From Frankiaceae bacterium (GTDB lineage: Bacteria; Actinomycetota; Actinomycetes; BP-191): 64,000 nucleotides of DNA. The translations under genes and the position numbers were made by a program. A model generated the notes under the pieces. The model saw nothing but the letters and a program-made list of their open reading frames with translations, did not search any database and was not told the DNA's origin. Of the stretch, positions 1-7,613 are shown piece by piece. The stretch lies in NCBI GenBank assembly GCA_035556555.1, contig DATMES010000024.1, forward strand, positions 62,001-126,000. The letters are read 5' to 3'. Each line of letters begins with the position of its first letter. The stretch's first letter is position 1.

Positions 1-72
1 ACGCCGTCAGGATGGACAAGGCTCCAGGTTGCGGGCCGTGCGGCGAAGAAGCGCAGATCGCACCCCGATCGC
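1..72 (-). repeat. Interspersed repeat, family A, copy 1
   Basis: This 72-bp block is the reverse complement of 58951-59022 with three mismatches by eye. Shorter copies lie at 24549-24600 and 41875-41915, with a fragment at 59201-59229. The shared core contains GGGGTGCG, a pyrimidine run and CGCAACC. It is intergenic and has no open reading frame of its own. It may extend to the left of the window. Confidence 0.75.
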
Positions 73-90
73 GGCCGGCCGCGAACGCGA

Positions 91-1536
91 CTAGTCCCGC
101 GGCGGGACCTGGCGGACCTGGACCGGCGCGCCGGGAAGCCCGCCTGCCCGCCCGGCGTACTCCGGCACTCCGACGCACGTGAACAGCAGCGCGTCGAGCG
201 GCTCGCCCAGAAGGCCCGGGATCTCGCTGTCGAGGAACGTCATCCCCGACGCGCCCGCGCCGAGGGCGTACGCGAGCAGGTGCAGCCGCCCCTCCACCAG
301 CCCGGCGGCGAGCTGTGCCTCGCGGTACTGGCGTTCGTCGAGCGCGCTGACGTCGGTCGCGGCGATGACGACGTACGCCGCGTCGCGTGCCAGCGTCTGA
401 TCCAGCGCGACCCGGTAGAGCTCCTCGCGGAGGACTCCTGTCCGCAGCGGCGCGGGCAGGTCGGGCCAGCGGTAGAGGCCGGGCGGTATGCCGTCGACGT
501 CGTGCACGGCGACGTAGTGCGGGACGTCGATCCCGCGCAGCGCCACGGCCATCGACGTACGCAGCAGGCTCTCGGGCAGGCCGCGCGTCGGGTCCATGCG
601 GCGTTGCGAGCCGCGGGTCAGGACGACGTCCTCCACGGGCGCGCCGGCCGCCGCCACCTCGACCGCCGGGCCGCGATCCCACGCGGGCCCGAGGGCGTCG
701 CGTTCGCCGGCGCGCTGCGCCGTCGTGACGAGCGGGAACTCCCTCGGTGCCGCGTCGACCTCGCCGCGCGCCGCGTCGCCCGTCGCCTCCAGGGCGGGCG
801 TTCCGGCGCCGAGCGCGACGACCGCGACGGGCAGCTCGTGGACGCGGTCCGCGCCGACCAGCGCGGCGACGCCCGCGTCGGGGAACGTGCTGTGCAGCGC
901 CGCCGCGACCCCCGCGGAGTCCGCCGCCGCGAGCAGCTGCGCGAGCATCGTGCCCGCGTCCCAGTAGACGTGCCGCCAGCCGCGCTCGCGGTACCGCCAG
1001 CCCGTACGCCACGGGATGCCGGTCACGACGACGGCCGGCGCCTCGCCGCGCGGCGGCGGGCCGACGAGGACGAGCGCGTGCGCCTCGGGGTCGTACCAGT
1101 GCACGCCCGCGGGCAGAGCCGTGCCGCCGGGGACGGCGACGTACAGCTCCAGCGGGAACCTCCCGCCCGCCGAGCCGGCGGCGCGGAACAGGTACGTGCC
1201 GTACGGCCGCTCGCTCGTCCGTACGACGCCCGCCGCGAGGTGCAGCAGCCGCGACAGGTGCGCGAGGTCGAGGTCGCGCGGCGGTACGTAGGCGGTGCCG
1301 GCGAGCACCGCCACCGCGGGCGCCGTCGTCCGGGGCAGGTCGCGGGGGAGCGGCACGCGCGGGAGGGAGGCGTCGTAGCGCTTGTAGAACCACGGCAGGT
1401 GGTCGAGGTCGTTGACCTCGAGGTCCTGCACGATCAGCGGGTCGTCGATCGGGTCGGTCCACTCGCGGGACGGCTCGTACGACGTGAGGCGGTGCAGGGT
1501 CTGCGTCGCGTTCTCCACGGCGTTACTCTCGCGCAC
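91..1536 (-). CDS. SagB/ThcOx-like nitroreductase-fold oxidoreductase
   Basis: A 481-residue protein that I assign to the SagB-type, FMN-dependent nitroreductase superfamily. It has two nitroreductase-like halves: residues about 75-265 (PPRDLDLAHLSRLLHL onward) and about 300-465 (RRMDPTRGLPESLLRTSMAV onward, then MTFLDSEIPGLLGEPLDALL near the end). SagB proteins dehydrogenate azolines in thiazole/oxazole-modified peptides, but many free-standing relatives have unknown substrates. No YcaO cyclodehydratase, precursor peptide or transporter is nearby, so a RiPP role is not supported. It starts at GTG 1536, divergent from a small gene at 1559 with only 22 bp between them. The family call is fairly firm; the function is unknown. 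Confidence 0.75.
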   Translation of the reverse strand: MRESNAVENATQTLHRLTSYEPSREWTDPIDDPLIVQDLEVNDLDHLPWFYKRYDASLPRVPLPRDLPRTTAPAVAVLAGTAYVPPRDLDLAHLSRLLHLAAGVVRTSERPYGTYLFRAAGSAGGRFPLELYVAVPGGTALPAGVHWYDPEAHALVLVGPPPRGEAPAVVVTGIPWRTGWRYRERGWRHVYWDAGTMLAQLLAAADSAGVAAALHSTFPDAGVAALVGADRVHELPVAVVALGAGTPALEATGDAARGEVDAAPREFPLVTTAQRAGERDALGPAWDRGPAVEVAAAGAPVEDVVLTRGSQRRMDPTRGLPESLLRTSMAVALRGIDVPHYVAVHDVDGIPPGLYRWPDLPAPLRTGVLREELYRVALDQTLARDAAYVVIAATDVSALDERQYREAQLAAGLVEGRLHLLAYALGAGASGMTFLDSEIPGLLGEPLDALLFTCVGVPEYAGRAGGLPGAPVQVRQVPPRD

Positions 1537-1558
1537 CGCCGTTCCCTACGCTGTGCCC

Positions 1559-1969
1559 GTGGCGGACGACGACTGGCGGGCGCTCGTGCCGGTGCTGCGC
1601 AGCATCGAGGCGCGGGGTCCGGGCGAGTACGGGGTGGTCCTCGTCGACCCTGAGGGCGACGAGCGCGGCGGCCCCTTCACGGTGACCCATGACGGACGCC
1701 ACACGTGGCCGGCGGTGCAGGGGCCTATCGACGTCGACCTCGATCCGTACGGGCCTCGGCGACGTGGTAGGGCGTACCGTTCGAGCAGGTACTTACGCGC
1801 CGCCGAGTGCAGCGCCGCCGCCTCCACGCCTGTCAGGCGCAGATCACCGGCGGCATCGTGCTCCACACGTAGACGAGGCAGTCGCCGCGGTCCACGCAGA
1901 CCTCCCAGTAGAGGCTGCCCGGCGTACGGGCGCAGGGACCGGCAGCGGCAGCGGGCGCGGTGCCGGTGA
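1559..1969 (+). CDS. Hypothetical protein, 3' end doubtful
   Basis: The start is GTG 1559, preceded by TACGCT (1547-1552) with a 6-nt gap, the leaderless pattern seen at many genes here. The first roughly 66 residues look coding (for example LRSIEARGPGEYGVVLVDPE and GGPFTVTHDGRHTW). After about residue 67 the frame becomes arginine- and serine-rich and overlaps the convergent gene 1833-2021 by 137 nt, which is unusual. A frameshift or 3' truncation near 1760 is therefore likely, and the true end may differ. No family was recognised. Confidence is moderate for the 5' half and low for the end. Confidence 0.4.
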   Translation: MADDDWRALVPVLRSIEARGPGEYGVVLVDPEGDERGGPFTVTHDGRHTWPAVQGPIDVDLDPYGPRRRGRAYRSSRYLRAAECSAAASTPVRRRSPAASCSTRRRGSRRGPRRPPSRGCPAYGRRDRQRQRARCR

Positions 1970-2021
1970 GGAGCGCCGCGGCGCAGAGCGCGGCGGCGGA
2001 CGTGATGCGCAGGAGTCTCAT
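1833..2021 (-). CDS. Small secreted four-cysteine protein
   Basis: A 62-residue protein with a clear Sec signal peptide: MRLLR, a hydrophobic alanine/leucine core, then an AAAA site near residue 27. The mature part is about 35 residues with four cysteines, enough for two disulfides. A TACCCT hexamer lies at 2030-2035 on the minus strand, 8 nt before the ATG, which suggests a leaderless transcript and supports this start. It converges on and overlaps the doubtful 3' part of the gene at 1559. It resembles in design, though not in sequence, the small secreted protein at 6527-6664. The function is unknown. Confidence 0.6.
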   Translation of the reverse strand: MRLLRITSAAALCAAALLTGTAPAAAAGPCARTPGSLYWEVCVDRGDCLVYVWSTMPPVICA

Positions 2022-2083
2022 GGCGCGCCAGGGTAGCGGCTCCCCGGCCTCCGCGAGGATGGCCCCGTGTCAGGACCAACATC

Positions 2084-2653
2084 TCAAGCCGTGACGTACG
2101 TGGGCCGGTACCGCAGGGCAACCGCCCCGGACCGGAACTCGTGGCGATCCACGAGCTCGAGTTGAACGCGCTCGCGCAGACCGGCGAGCAACGTCGGGCC
2201 GTGTCCGGCCAGGACCGGCTGCACGACGAGCTCGTACTCGTCGATGAGGCGCAGATCTGCCAAGGCCAGCGGGAGCGTCACGCCGCCCACCCACAGCCCC
2301 TCGCCCGGCTCCGCCTTGAGCCGCTCCACGGCCTGCCTCACGTCGTCTCGCACCAGCTCGGCATTCCAGTCGACTCCGCCGAGGGTGCTCGACACGACGT
2401 ACTTCTTCGCGCGGTGGATGGCCTCGGCGAACGGGATCTCCCCTTCGCCCATCCACTCTGGCCACCTTCCACCGGCCGGCTTACGCCACGCCGACTCCAT
2501 CATCTGGTACGTCACCCGGCCGAACAGCAGGGCATCGGCTCGCTCCATCGCCGCGGTCCAGTACCGCATCGACTCCTCGTCCGGAGGTAGCCCTGCCTCG
2601 TGATGGCAGCAGCCGTCGAGCGTGACGTTGATCGAGTAGCGAAGTGGCCTCAT
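2084..2653 (-). CDS. Dihydrofolate reductase-like / RibD C-terminal domain protein
   Basis: A 189-residue protein of the RibD C-terminal/DHFR-like fold found in actinobacterial dihydrofolate-reductase family proteins (YwjB/YyaP type). It begins MRPLRYSINVTLDG, a typical first strand and SxSLDG-like loop. It continues with DALLFGRVTYQMM (nucleotide-site helix region), KYVVSSTL, LWVGGVTLPLAL and LIDEYELVVQPVLAG, all characteristic positions of the family. The ATG at 2653 follows a GAGAGA purine stretch on the minus strand; longer in-frame extensions upstream are non-coding. Members are presumed NADPH-dependent reductases, mostly of unknown substrate. It is transcribed alone, with a glnA-side terminator upstream of it. 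Confidence 0.85.
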   Translation of the reverse strand: MRPLRYSINVTLDGCCHHEAGLPPDEESMRYWTAAMERADALLFGRVTYQMMESAWRKPAGGRWPEWMGEGEIPFAEAIHRAKKYVVSSTLGGVDWNAELVRDDVRQAVERLKAEPGEGLWVGGVTLPLALADLRLIDEYELVVQPVLAGHGPTLLAGLRERVQLELVDRHEFRSGAVALRYRPTYVTA

Positions 2654-2781
2654 CCGCGTTCTCTCTCGTGATGCGGTCGCGCGTTGACCCGACCGTACGC
2701 GGACCGCACGGCAATGCCGCAGGCTGAGGACAAGGCGCGAAGCCGGCCGTCGACACGGTGTGGCCCAGATGTGGCCGAGAG

Positions 2782-2817
2782 GGCCCTCTGACCGGCGAGA
2801 CCGCAGGTCAGAGGGCC
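2782..2817 (-). terminator. Terminator-like hairpin after glnA
   Basis: Perfect 12-bp inverted repeat GGCCCTCTGACC (2782-2793) and GGTCAGAGGGCC (2806-2817) with a 12-nt loop. It lies 6 bp beyond the glnA stop codon. No T-tract follows, as is common in high-GC actinobacteria. Confidence 0.75.
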
Positions 2818-2823
2818 GGCGGC

Positions 2824-4248
2824 TCAGATGTCGTAGTACATGTTGAACTCGTACGGGTGCGGGCGCAGGCGCACCGCGTCGACCTCGTTCACCCGCTTGT
2901 AGTCGATCCACGTCTCGATGACGTCGGGCGTGAACACGCCGCCCTCGAGCAGGAACTCGTTGTCGGCCTCGAGCGCGTCGAGCACGGCCTCGAGCGAGCC
3001 GGGCACCTGGGGCACCGCGGCGAGCTGGTCCGGGGGCAGCTCGTACAGGTCCTTGTCGACCGGCTCGGGCGGCTCGATCTTGTTGCGGATGCCGTCGATG
3101 CCGGCCATGAGCATCGCCGCGAACGCCATGTACGGGTTGCACGACGGGTCGGGCACGCGGTACTCGATCCGCTTTGCCTTCGGGTTGCTGCCGGTGATCG
3201 GGATGCGGACGCAGGCGGAGCGGTTGCGCTGCGAGTAGACGAGGTTGACCGGCGCCTCGTAGCCGGGGACGAGGCGGCGGTACGAGTTCGTCGTCGGGTT
3301 GGTCCACGCCAGCAGCGCGGGCGCGTGCTTCAAGAGCCCGCCGATGTAGTAGCGGCCGACGTCGGACAGGCCGGCGTAGCCGATCTCGTCGTAGAAGAGC
3401 GGCTCCCCGTCCTTCCAGAGCGACTGGTGGCAGTGCATCCCCGAGCCGTTGTCCTGGAAGATCGGCTTCGGCATGAACGTCGCCGTGCGGCCGTGGGCCA
3501 GGGCGACGTTCTTGACGATGTACTTGAAGTTCATGAGGTTGTCGGCGGTCTTGAGCAGCGTGCCGAAGCGGAAGTCGATCTCCGCCTGGCCGGCGGTGCC
3601 GACCTCGTGGTGCTGCATCTCGACCTCGATGCCGGCCTCGATGAGCACCCGGACCATCTCGGACCGCAGGTCCGTGAAGTGGTCGGTGGGGGAGACGGGG
3701 AAGTAGCCGCCCTTGTAGCGCGGCTTGTAGCCCTTGTTGCCGCCGGGCTCCTCCTTGCCGCTGTTCCACGCGGCCTCGATGGAGTCGAGGTAGTAGTACG
3801 ACGAGTGCTGGTTGGTGTCGAACCGCACGTCGTCGAAGATGTAGAACTCCGCCTCGGGCCCGAAGTACGTCGTGTCCGCGATGCCGGTGCCCTTGAGGTA
3901 CGCCTCCGCCTTCGCCGCGATGTTGCGCGGGTCGCGGCTGTACGCCTCGCCGGTCAGCGGGTCGTGGATGAAGAACGTCATGTTCAGCGTCTTGTGCTGG
4001 CGGAACGGGTCGAGCATCGCCGTCGACGGGTCGGGCAGCAGGAGCATGTCCGACTCGTGGATCGCCTGGAAGCCGCGGATCGACGACCCGTCGAACATGA
4101 GCCCGTCGGTGAAGATCGAGGCCCCGAAGTTGCTCACCGGGAACGTGAAGTGCTGCATCACGCCGGGGAGGTCGCAGAACCGTACGTCGATGAACTGGAC
4201 GCCTTCGTCCTTGATGAACTTCAGGACCTCATCGGCGTTCGTGAACAT
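2824..4248 (-). CDS. glnA: Type I glutamine synthetase (GSI-beta)
   Basis: Catalyses ATP-dependent amidation of glutamate to glutamine, the main ammonium-assimilation step; cytoplasmic dodecamer. The 474-residue length is that of GSI-beta. It begins [19 protein letters not shown], then [32 protein letters not shown] (glutamate/ATP site), [10 protein letters not shown] and the [11 protein letters not shown] loop. The tyrosine in that loop is the expected adenylylation site. The start at 4248 is fixed by GAGGAGG upstream; an in-frame extension further upstream is not coding. A GlnR-type operator overlaps the promoter at 4333-4386, so nitrogen control is likely. It corresponds to glnA1 of mycobacteria in sequence and synteny. 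Confidence 0.97.
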   Translation of the reverse strand: MFTNADEVLKFIKDEGVQFIDVRFCDLPGVMQHFTFPVSNFGASIFTDGLMFDGSSIRGFQAIHESDMLLLPDPSTAMLDPFRQHKTLNMTFFIHDPLTGEAYSRDPRNIAAKAEAYLKGTGIADTTYFGPEAEFYIFDDVRFDTNQHSSYYYLDSIEAAWNSGKEEPGGNKGYKPRYKGGYFPVSPTDHFTDLRSEMVRVLIEAGIEVEMQHHEVGTAGQAEIDFRFGTLLKTADNLMNFKYIVKNVALAHGRTATFMPKPIFQDNGSGMHCHQSLWKDGEPLFYDEIGYAGLSDVGRYYIGGLLKHAPALLAWTNPTTNSYRRLVPGYEAPVNLVYSQRNRSACVRIPITGSNPKAKRIEYRVPDPSCNPYMAFAAMLMAGIDGIRNKIEPPEPVDKDLYELPPDQLAAVPQVPGSLEAVLDALEADNEFLLEGGVFTPDVIETWIDYKRVNEVDAVRLRPHPYEFNMYYDI

Positions 4249-4332
4249 GCACCCTCCTCGCAGCGCCCCGGCACTGGGGCATGACCGGACAGGACGCACG
4301 GCCCGGGGGAAGAGCGGTTCGTGCTGCGAGGG

Positions 4333-4386
4333 ACGCTAGCGGGAGGTGGTTACCCGGTCGTGTCCCTCATGTTTCACGCACATTAC
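4333..4386 (-). promoter_or_regulatory. glnA promoter with GlnR-type operator
   Basis: Read on the minus strand, 4386-4349 carries GTAAT-N6-GAAAC-N6-GACAC-N6-GTAAC, four half-sites with exact 6-nt spacing. This matches the known GlnR box (GTNAC-N6-GAAAC repeated). A TAGCGT -10 hexamer lies just downstream at 4338-4333, so the operator covers the -35 region. The predicted leader before the glnA ATG at 4248 is roughly 80 nt. The assignment to GlnR is inferred from the motif; the regulator gene is not in the window. Confidence 0.75.
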
Positions 4387-4425
4387 GCGCTCGGGAAGAA
4401 GCGCGGGGGAGACCAGGAAGGGGAC

Positions 4426-4490
4426 GGGGCGGGTCCCCGGTCCGCCGACTAAGGGAGCTCGCGGAACTAGGCGGACCGGGTCCCCGCCCC
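4426..4490 (-). terminator. Imperfect terminator hairpin after the DUF4191 gene
   Basis: A 21-nt inverted repeat (4426-4446 with 4470-4490), two mismatches by eye, 23-nt loop, very GC-rich. It sits 14 bp beyond the stop of the DUF4191 gene and upstream of the glnA promoter, so it should insulate glnA. Confidence 0.6.
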
Positions 4491-4504
4491 GGCCACAAGA
4501 GGAC

Positions 4505-5173
4505 TCAGCGGATCTTGCCGGAGCGCGGGACGCGCGTGGGCATGGGCCCCTTCGGGATCGGCATGGCGGAGCCGCCGAGGGCCTTCAAGCGGGAGTCCAC
4601 GGCGTTGACCTCCTTGGGCTTCATCGTCCGCGGCAGCTTCATGACGTGCTGGGTGAGGCGGCGGATCGGGATCTGCCCCTCGCCCTCGCCGACGACGATG
4701 TCGTGCAACGGCGCCTCGGGCCCGATCACGCGCCGTACCTTGCGCAGCTCGTGGGAGAGCAGGTCGCGCGAACGCCCTTCCAGCACGAGGATCACGCCGG
4801 CGCGGCCGACGACGCGGTGGACGAGGTCCTGGTTCTTGTTGAACGCCACCGCCGGCGTCACGCGCCAGTCGCCGCGCATCGCCTGGAGGATCGCGTACGC
4901 CGCTCCGGGCTGCCCCTCGATCTGCGAGAACGCCGCGCTCTGCCCGCGCCGCCCCGTGACCACGGTGAACGCGATGAGCGCCGTGAGGAACGCCAGGATC
5001 GCGCCGAGGATCGGGCCCATCAGCAGGTTCCCGAGGAGGAACCCGACCACGAGCGCGCCGGCGACGGCGGCGACGAGGATCGGGACGTACTTCGGGTCGG
5101 CCTTCCTGGTCATCGTGACCATCTGGCCGATCTGCTTCAGCTTGCCCCCGGACCGGGGCGACTCCGTTGCCAT
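4505..5173 (-). CDS. DUF4191 family membrane protein
   Basis: A 222-residue membrane protein. The N-terminus is polar and lysine-rich (LKQIGQMVTMTRKADPKYVP). Two adjacent membrane helices follow at about residues 30-70 (VPILVAAVAGALVVGFLLGN, then GAILAFLTALIAFTVVTG). The rest is a cytoplasmic domain with QAMRGDWRVTPAVAFNKNQD and HRVVGRAGVILVLEG, the conserved core of DUF4191. The gene regularly sits between lipA and glnA in actinobacteria (Rv2219 in M. tuberculosis), as here. The molecular function is unknown. A TATCCT hexamer at 5181-5186 (minus strand) is 7 nt before the ATG, which suggests a leaderless start. Confidence 0.88.
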   Translation of the reverse strand: MATESPRSGGKLKQIGQMVTMTRKADPKYVPILVAAVAGALVVGFLLGNLLMGPILGAILAFLTALIAFTVVTGRRGQSAAFSQIEGQPGAAYAILQAMRGDWRVTPAVAFNKNQDLVHRVVGRAGVILVLEGRSRDLLSHELRKVRRVIGPEAPLHDIVVGEGEGQIPIRRLTQHVMKLPRTMKPKEVNAVDSRLKALGGSAMPIPKGPMPTRVPRSGKIR

Positions 5174-5198
5174 GCGGCACAGGATATGGGTCGGCGGG

Positions 5199-5978
5199 TC
5201 AGCCCTTCGCCGCGCGCTCCGCGCGGCGGGCGCGGCGGGCGGCGAGGTCCTCGGCGTCGAGCGCGCCGGCCTGCTCCAGCGTGGGGGCGGTGCCGCCCAG
5301 GTGCGCGGGCAGCCACCAGCGGTCGTCGTCGCCGGCGGGGATGTCGGGGTACGCCGCCTGCGCCGCCTCGAGAAGCACCTGCATCCGGGTCTTCAGCTCC
5401 TCGGTGACCTCGGTCGGGTCGTCGGCGGGCGTGGGCCGCAGCGCGGGGCCGACGTGGACGCGGATGGCGACGTGGCGCTGGAAGTTGCGCGGGCGGCCCT
5501 TGGTGAGCAGCCGCTGGGTGCCCCAGACGACCGACGGCACGAGCGGGACGCCGGCCTCGGCGGCCATCCGGGCGGCGCCGTTCTTGAACTCCTTGAGGCA
5601 GAACGACCTGCTGATCGTCGCCTCGGGGAACATGCCGATGAGCTCGCCGGCGCGGAGGGCGGCGACGGCGTTGCGGTACGAGTCGGCGCCCGCGTCGCGG
5701 TCGACGCTGATGTGGTGCATGCCGCGCATGAGCGCCCCGGGGATCCTCTTGTCGAAGACCTCCTTCTTCGCGAGGAAGCGCACCAGCCGGTCCTTGCCGA
5801 CCTGCCGCGCGGCGAGGCCGGCGAAGACGAAGTCGAGGTACCCGACGTGGTTGGTCGCGATGACCGCGCCGCCGGTGCGCGGGATCGCGTCGGCGCCCTC
5901 GACGGTGATCTTCAGGTCCAGCGCCTTGAAGAACGCGAGGGCGGTCCCGATGACGGGGCGGTACACGAGCTCGGCCAT
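5199..5978 (-). CDS. 1-acyl-sn-glycerol-3-phosphate acyltransferase (PlsC-like)
   Basis: Expected to transfer an acyl group to lysophosphatidic acid at the membrane, in phospholipid synthesis. The 259-residue protein has the acyltransferase block I NHVGYLD (the HX4D catalytic pair, near residues 43-48), block II around RGMHHISVDRD, block III FPEATISRS and block IV GVPLVPSVVWGTQR. Block III normally reads FPEGTR-S; the Gly-to-Ala change and missing Arg are unusual and may alter the acceptor. The C-terminus is a charged Ala/Arg/Glu tail. A TAGCGT hexamer 6 nt upstream of the ATG suggests a leaderless mRNA from a promoter divergent to tauE. Confidence 0.85.
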   Translation of the reverse strand: MAELVYRPVIGTALAFFKALDLKITVEGADAIPRTGGAVIATNHVGYLDFVFAGLAARQVGKDRLVRFLAKKEVFDKRIPGALMRGMHHISVDRDAGADSYRNAVAALRAGELIGMFPEATISRSFCLKEFKNGAARMAAEAGVPLVPSVVWGTQRLLTKGRPRNFQRHVAIRVHVGPALRPTPADDPTEVTEELKTRMQVLLEAAQAAYPDIPAGDDDRWWLPAHLGGTAPTLEQAGALDAEDLAARRARRAERAAKG

Positions 5979-5984
5979 CGGCCG

Positions 5985-6009
5985 ACGCTAACCCATCGGC
6001 CGGTACTGT
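5985..6009. promoter_or_regulatory. Compact divergent leaderless promoters (plsC-like / tauE-like)
   Basis: Two -10-like hexamers face away from each other within 25 bp: TAGCGT on the minus strand (5990-5985), 6 nt before the ATG of the acyltransferase, and TACTGT on the plus strand (6004-6009), 6 nt before the ATG of the exporter. The whole intergenic space is 37 bp, so both transcripts should begin at or next to their start codons. Confidence 0.6.
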
Positions 6010-6015
6010 CGCCCG

Positions 6016-6378
6016 ATGGCCACCGCTCTCATCGCTCTCGCGCTCGGGCTCACCGCCGGCGTGCTGTCGGGGATCTTCGGCATCGGCGGCGGCGTGGTCG
6101 TCGTACCCGGGCTCGTCCTGCTCCTCGGGTACGGACAGAAGACCGCGACCGGCACGTCGCTGCTGGCCCTGATCCTGCCCGTGGGTGCGCTCGCCCTGCT
6201 GTCGTACGCCCGCGAGGGGCACGTCAACGTCCGCGTCGGCCTGCTCGTCGCGGCGGGCATCTTCGCGGGCACGCTGGCGGGGGCGAGGTTCGCGCTGGGT
6301 CAGCCGGACGCGACGCTGCGGAAGGCGTTCGCGGTGCTGCTCGTGGCGCTCGCGGTGAGGATGTTCGTCAGCGCCTGA
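6016..6378 (+). CDS. Half-size TauE/SafE (TSUP) family membrane protein
   Basis: A 120-residue, very hydrophobic protein with about four membrane helices. It carries the TSUP signature GVLSGIFGIGGGVVVVPGL near the N-terminus and the following GYGQKTATGTSLLALI segment. Full-length TauE/SafE proteins are about 240-270 residues with two such repeats, so this is one repeat and would have to act as a dimer. TSUP proteins export sulfite, sulfoacetate or related anions; the substrate here is unknown. TACTGT at 6004-6009 with a 6-nt gap before the ATG suggests a leaderless start. It stands alone on the plus strand. Confidence 0.85.
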   Translation: MATALIALALGLTAGVLSGIFGIGGGVVVVPGLVLLLGYGQKTATGTSLLALILPVGALALLSYAREGHVNVRVGLLVAAGIFAGTLAGARFALGQPDATLRKAFAVLLVALAVRMFVSA

Positions 6379-6526
6379 CTCGCGGCGAGCGCGTTGCGGC
6401 GCGCGGTGCGCTGCCCGCCGTGCGGGAACGCGAGGAGCGCCAGGGTCGTCAGCAGTCGCGTCATGACGTCGAGCATCGCGGACACACGTGTCGTCCGGAT
6501 GGCCCGCGTGTTACGGCCGTGCGAAA

Positions 6527-6664
6527 TCAGCGCGGACAGTACCCGGTCACGTCGCACACGATCTTGCACGCGGGCTGCAGGAGCCCGCAGTCGATGGCGT
6601 ACGCCGGGGCGGACGGCAGCGCGAACGCGGCGGTGACGGCGAGAGCGGCGGCGAGACGGCGCAT
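6527..6664 (-). CDS. Very small secreted cysteine-rich peptide
   Basis: A 45-residue ORF with a good ribosome binding site (AGGAGG, 6 nt before ATG 6664). It has a Sec signal peptide (MRRLAAALAVTAAFALPSA, cleavage probably after AYA) and a 22-residue mature peptide with four cysteines (IDCGLLQPACKIVCDVTGY then CPR). It lies directly after lipA on the same strand (19-bp gap), so it may be co-transcribed. The function is unknown. The strong SD, signal peptide and four cysteines in so short a frame argue for a real gene. Confidence 0.6.
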   Translation of the reverse strand: MRRLAAALAVTAAFALPSAPAYAIDCGLLQPACKIVCDVTGYCPR

Positions 6665-6683
6665 GGAGGTCCTCCTGGAGGGG

Positions 6684-7613
6684 TCAGGCGGTGGTGGCGC
6701 GGGCTTCGACGGCGGCGGCGTACATCCGCCCCGCCCGGTACGACGACCGGACGAGCGGGCCCGACTGGACGCCGAGGAAGCCCATCGCCTCGGCCTCGGC
6801 GGCGAGCCCGATGAACTCCTCGGGCTTCACGTAGCGGCTCACCGGGTGGTGGCGGACGGTCGGGCGAAGGTACTGGGTGATCGTGACGAGGTCGCAGTCG
6901 GCCTCGCGCAGCGCGACGAGCGCCTCGCGGACCTCGTCGACCGTCTCGCCCATGCCGAGGATGAGGTTGCTCTTCGTCACGAGCCCGAAGTCGCGCGCCT
7001 GCCGCAGCACGTCGAGCGAGCGCTCGTACGTGAACGCCGGCCGGATCTCCTTGAAGATCCGCGGCACGGTCTCGACGTTGTGCGCCAGCACCTCCGGCCG
7101 CGACTCGAAGACCTCGGTCAGCAGCGCGGGGTCGCCCTTGAAGTCGGGGATGAGCAGCTCGACGCCGCAGCCGGGGTTGAGGGCGTGGATCTGCCGGACG
7201 GTCTCCGCGTAGAGCCAGGCGCCGCCGTCGGGCAGGTCGTCGCGCGCGACACCGGTGACGGTGGCGTACCGCAACTGCATCGTCGCCACGGACTCGGCGA
7301 CGCGGCGCGGCTCGTCGCGGTCGAGCGGCGCGGGGCGGCCGGTGTCGATCTGGCAGAAGTCGCAGCGCCGCGTGCACTGGTCGCCGCCGATGAGGAACGT
7401 CGCCTCGCGGTCCTCCCAGCACTCGTAGATGTTCGGGCAGCCGGCCTCCTGGCAGACGGTGTGCAGCCCGCCCTCCTTCACGAGGTCGGCGACCTTGGCG
7501 TACTCGGGGCCGGTCTTGAGCTTGATCTTCAGCCACTCGGGCTTGCGCTCGATGGGGGTCTCGGCGTTGCGGGCCTCGATGCGCAGGAGGCGGCGGCCGT
7601 CAGGTGCGACCAT
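6684..7613 (-). CDS. lipA: Lipoyl synthase
   Basis: Radical-SAM enzyme that inserts two sulfurs into protein-bound octanoyl groups to make lipoate. The 309 residues contain both [4Fe-4S] ligand sets: the auxiliary cluster [12 protein letters not shown] (about residues 54-65) and the radical-SAM CTRRCDFC motif (about 80-87). NLILGMGE and the C-terminal [10 protein letters not shown] are also diagnostic, the latter holding the serine that ligates the auxiliary cluster. The start at 7613 overlaps the lipB stop by 14 nt, so the two are translated from one mRNA. The E2 substrate protein is encoded 2 kb away (9539-10999). Confidence 0.97.
   Translation of the reverse strand: MVAPDGRRLLRIEARNAETPIERKPEWLKIKLKTGPEYAKVADLVKEGGLHTVCQEAGCPNIYECWEDREATFLIGGDQCTRRCDFCQIDTGRPAPLDRDEPRRVAESVATMQLRYATVTGVARDDLPDGGAWLYAETVRQIHALNPGCGVELLIPDFKGDPALLTEVFESRPEVLAHNVETVPRIFKEIRPAFTYERSLDVLRQARDFGLVTKSNLILGMGETVDEVREALVALREADCDLVTITQYLRPTVRHHPVSRYVKPEEFIGLAAEAEAMGFLGVQSGPLVRSSYRAGRMYAAAVEARATTA

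Noticed and set aside
91-1536. Azole-modified peptide (RiPP) gene cluster
   Set aside because: Only the SagB-like gene is present; no YcaO, precursor or transporter within reach.
280-1653. 457-codon plus-strand frame opposite the SagB-like gene
   Set aside because: Composition is typical of a GC-rich shadow (Arg/Val/Gly) and it ignores the leaderless start at 1559.
6300-6569. 89-codon minus-strand frame containing a signal-peptide-like segment (MTRLLTTLALLAFP)
   Set aside because: It overlaps the tauE 3' end and the small secreted gene, lacks a ribosome binding site or leaderless hexamer, and its C-terminus is not coherent.
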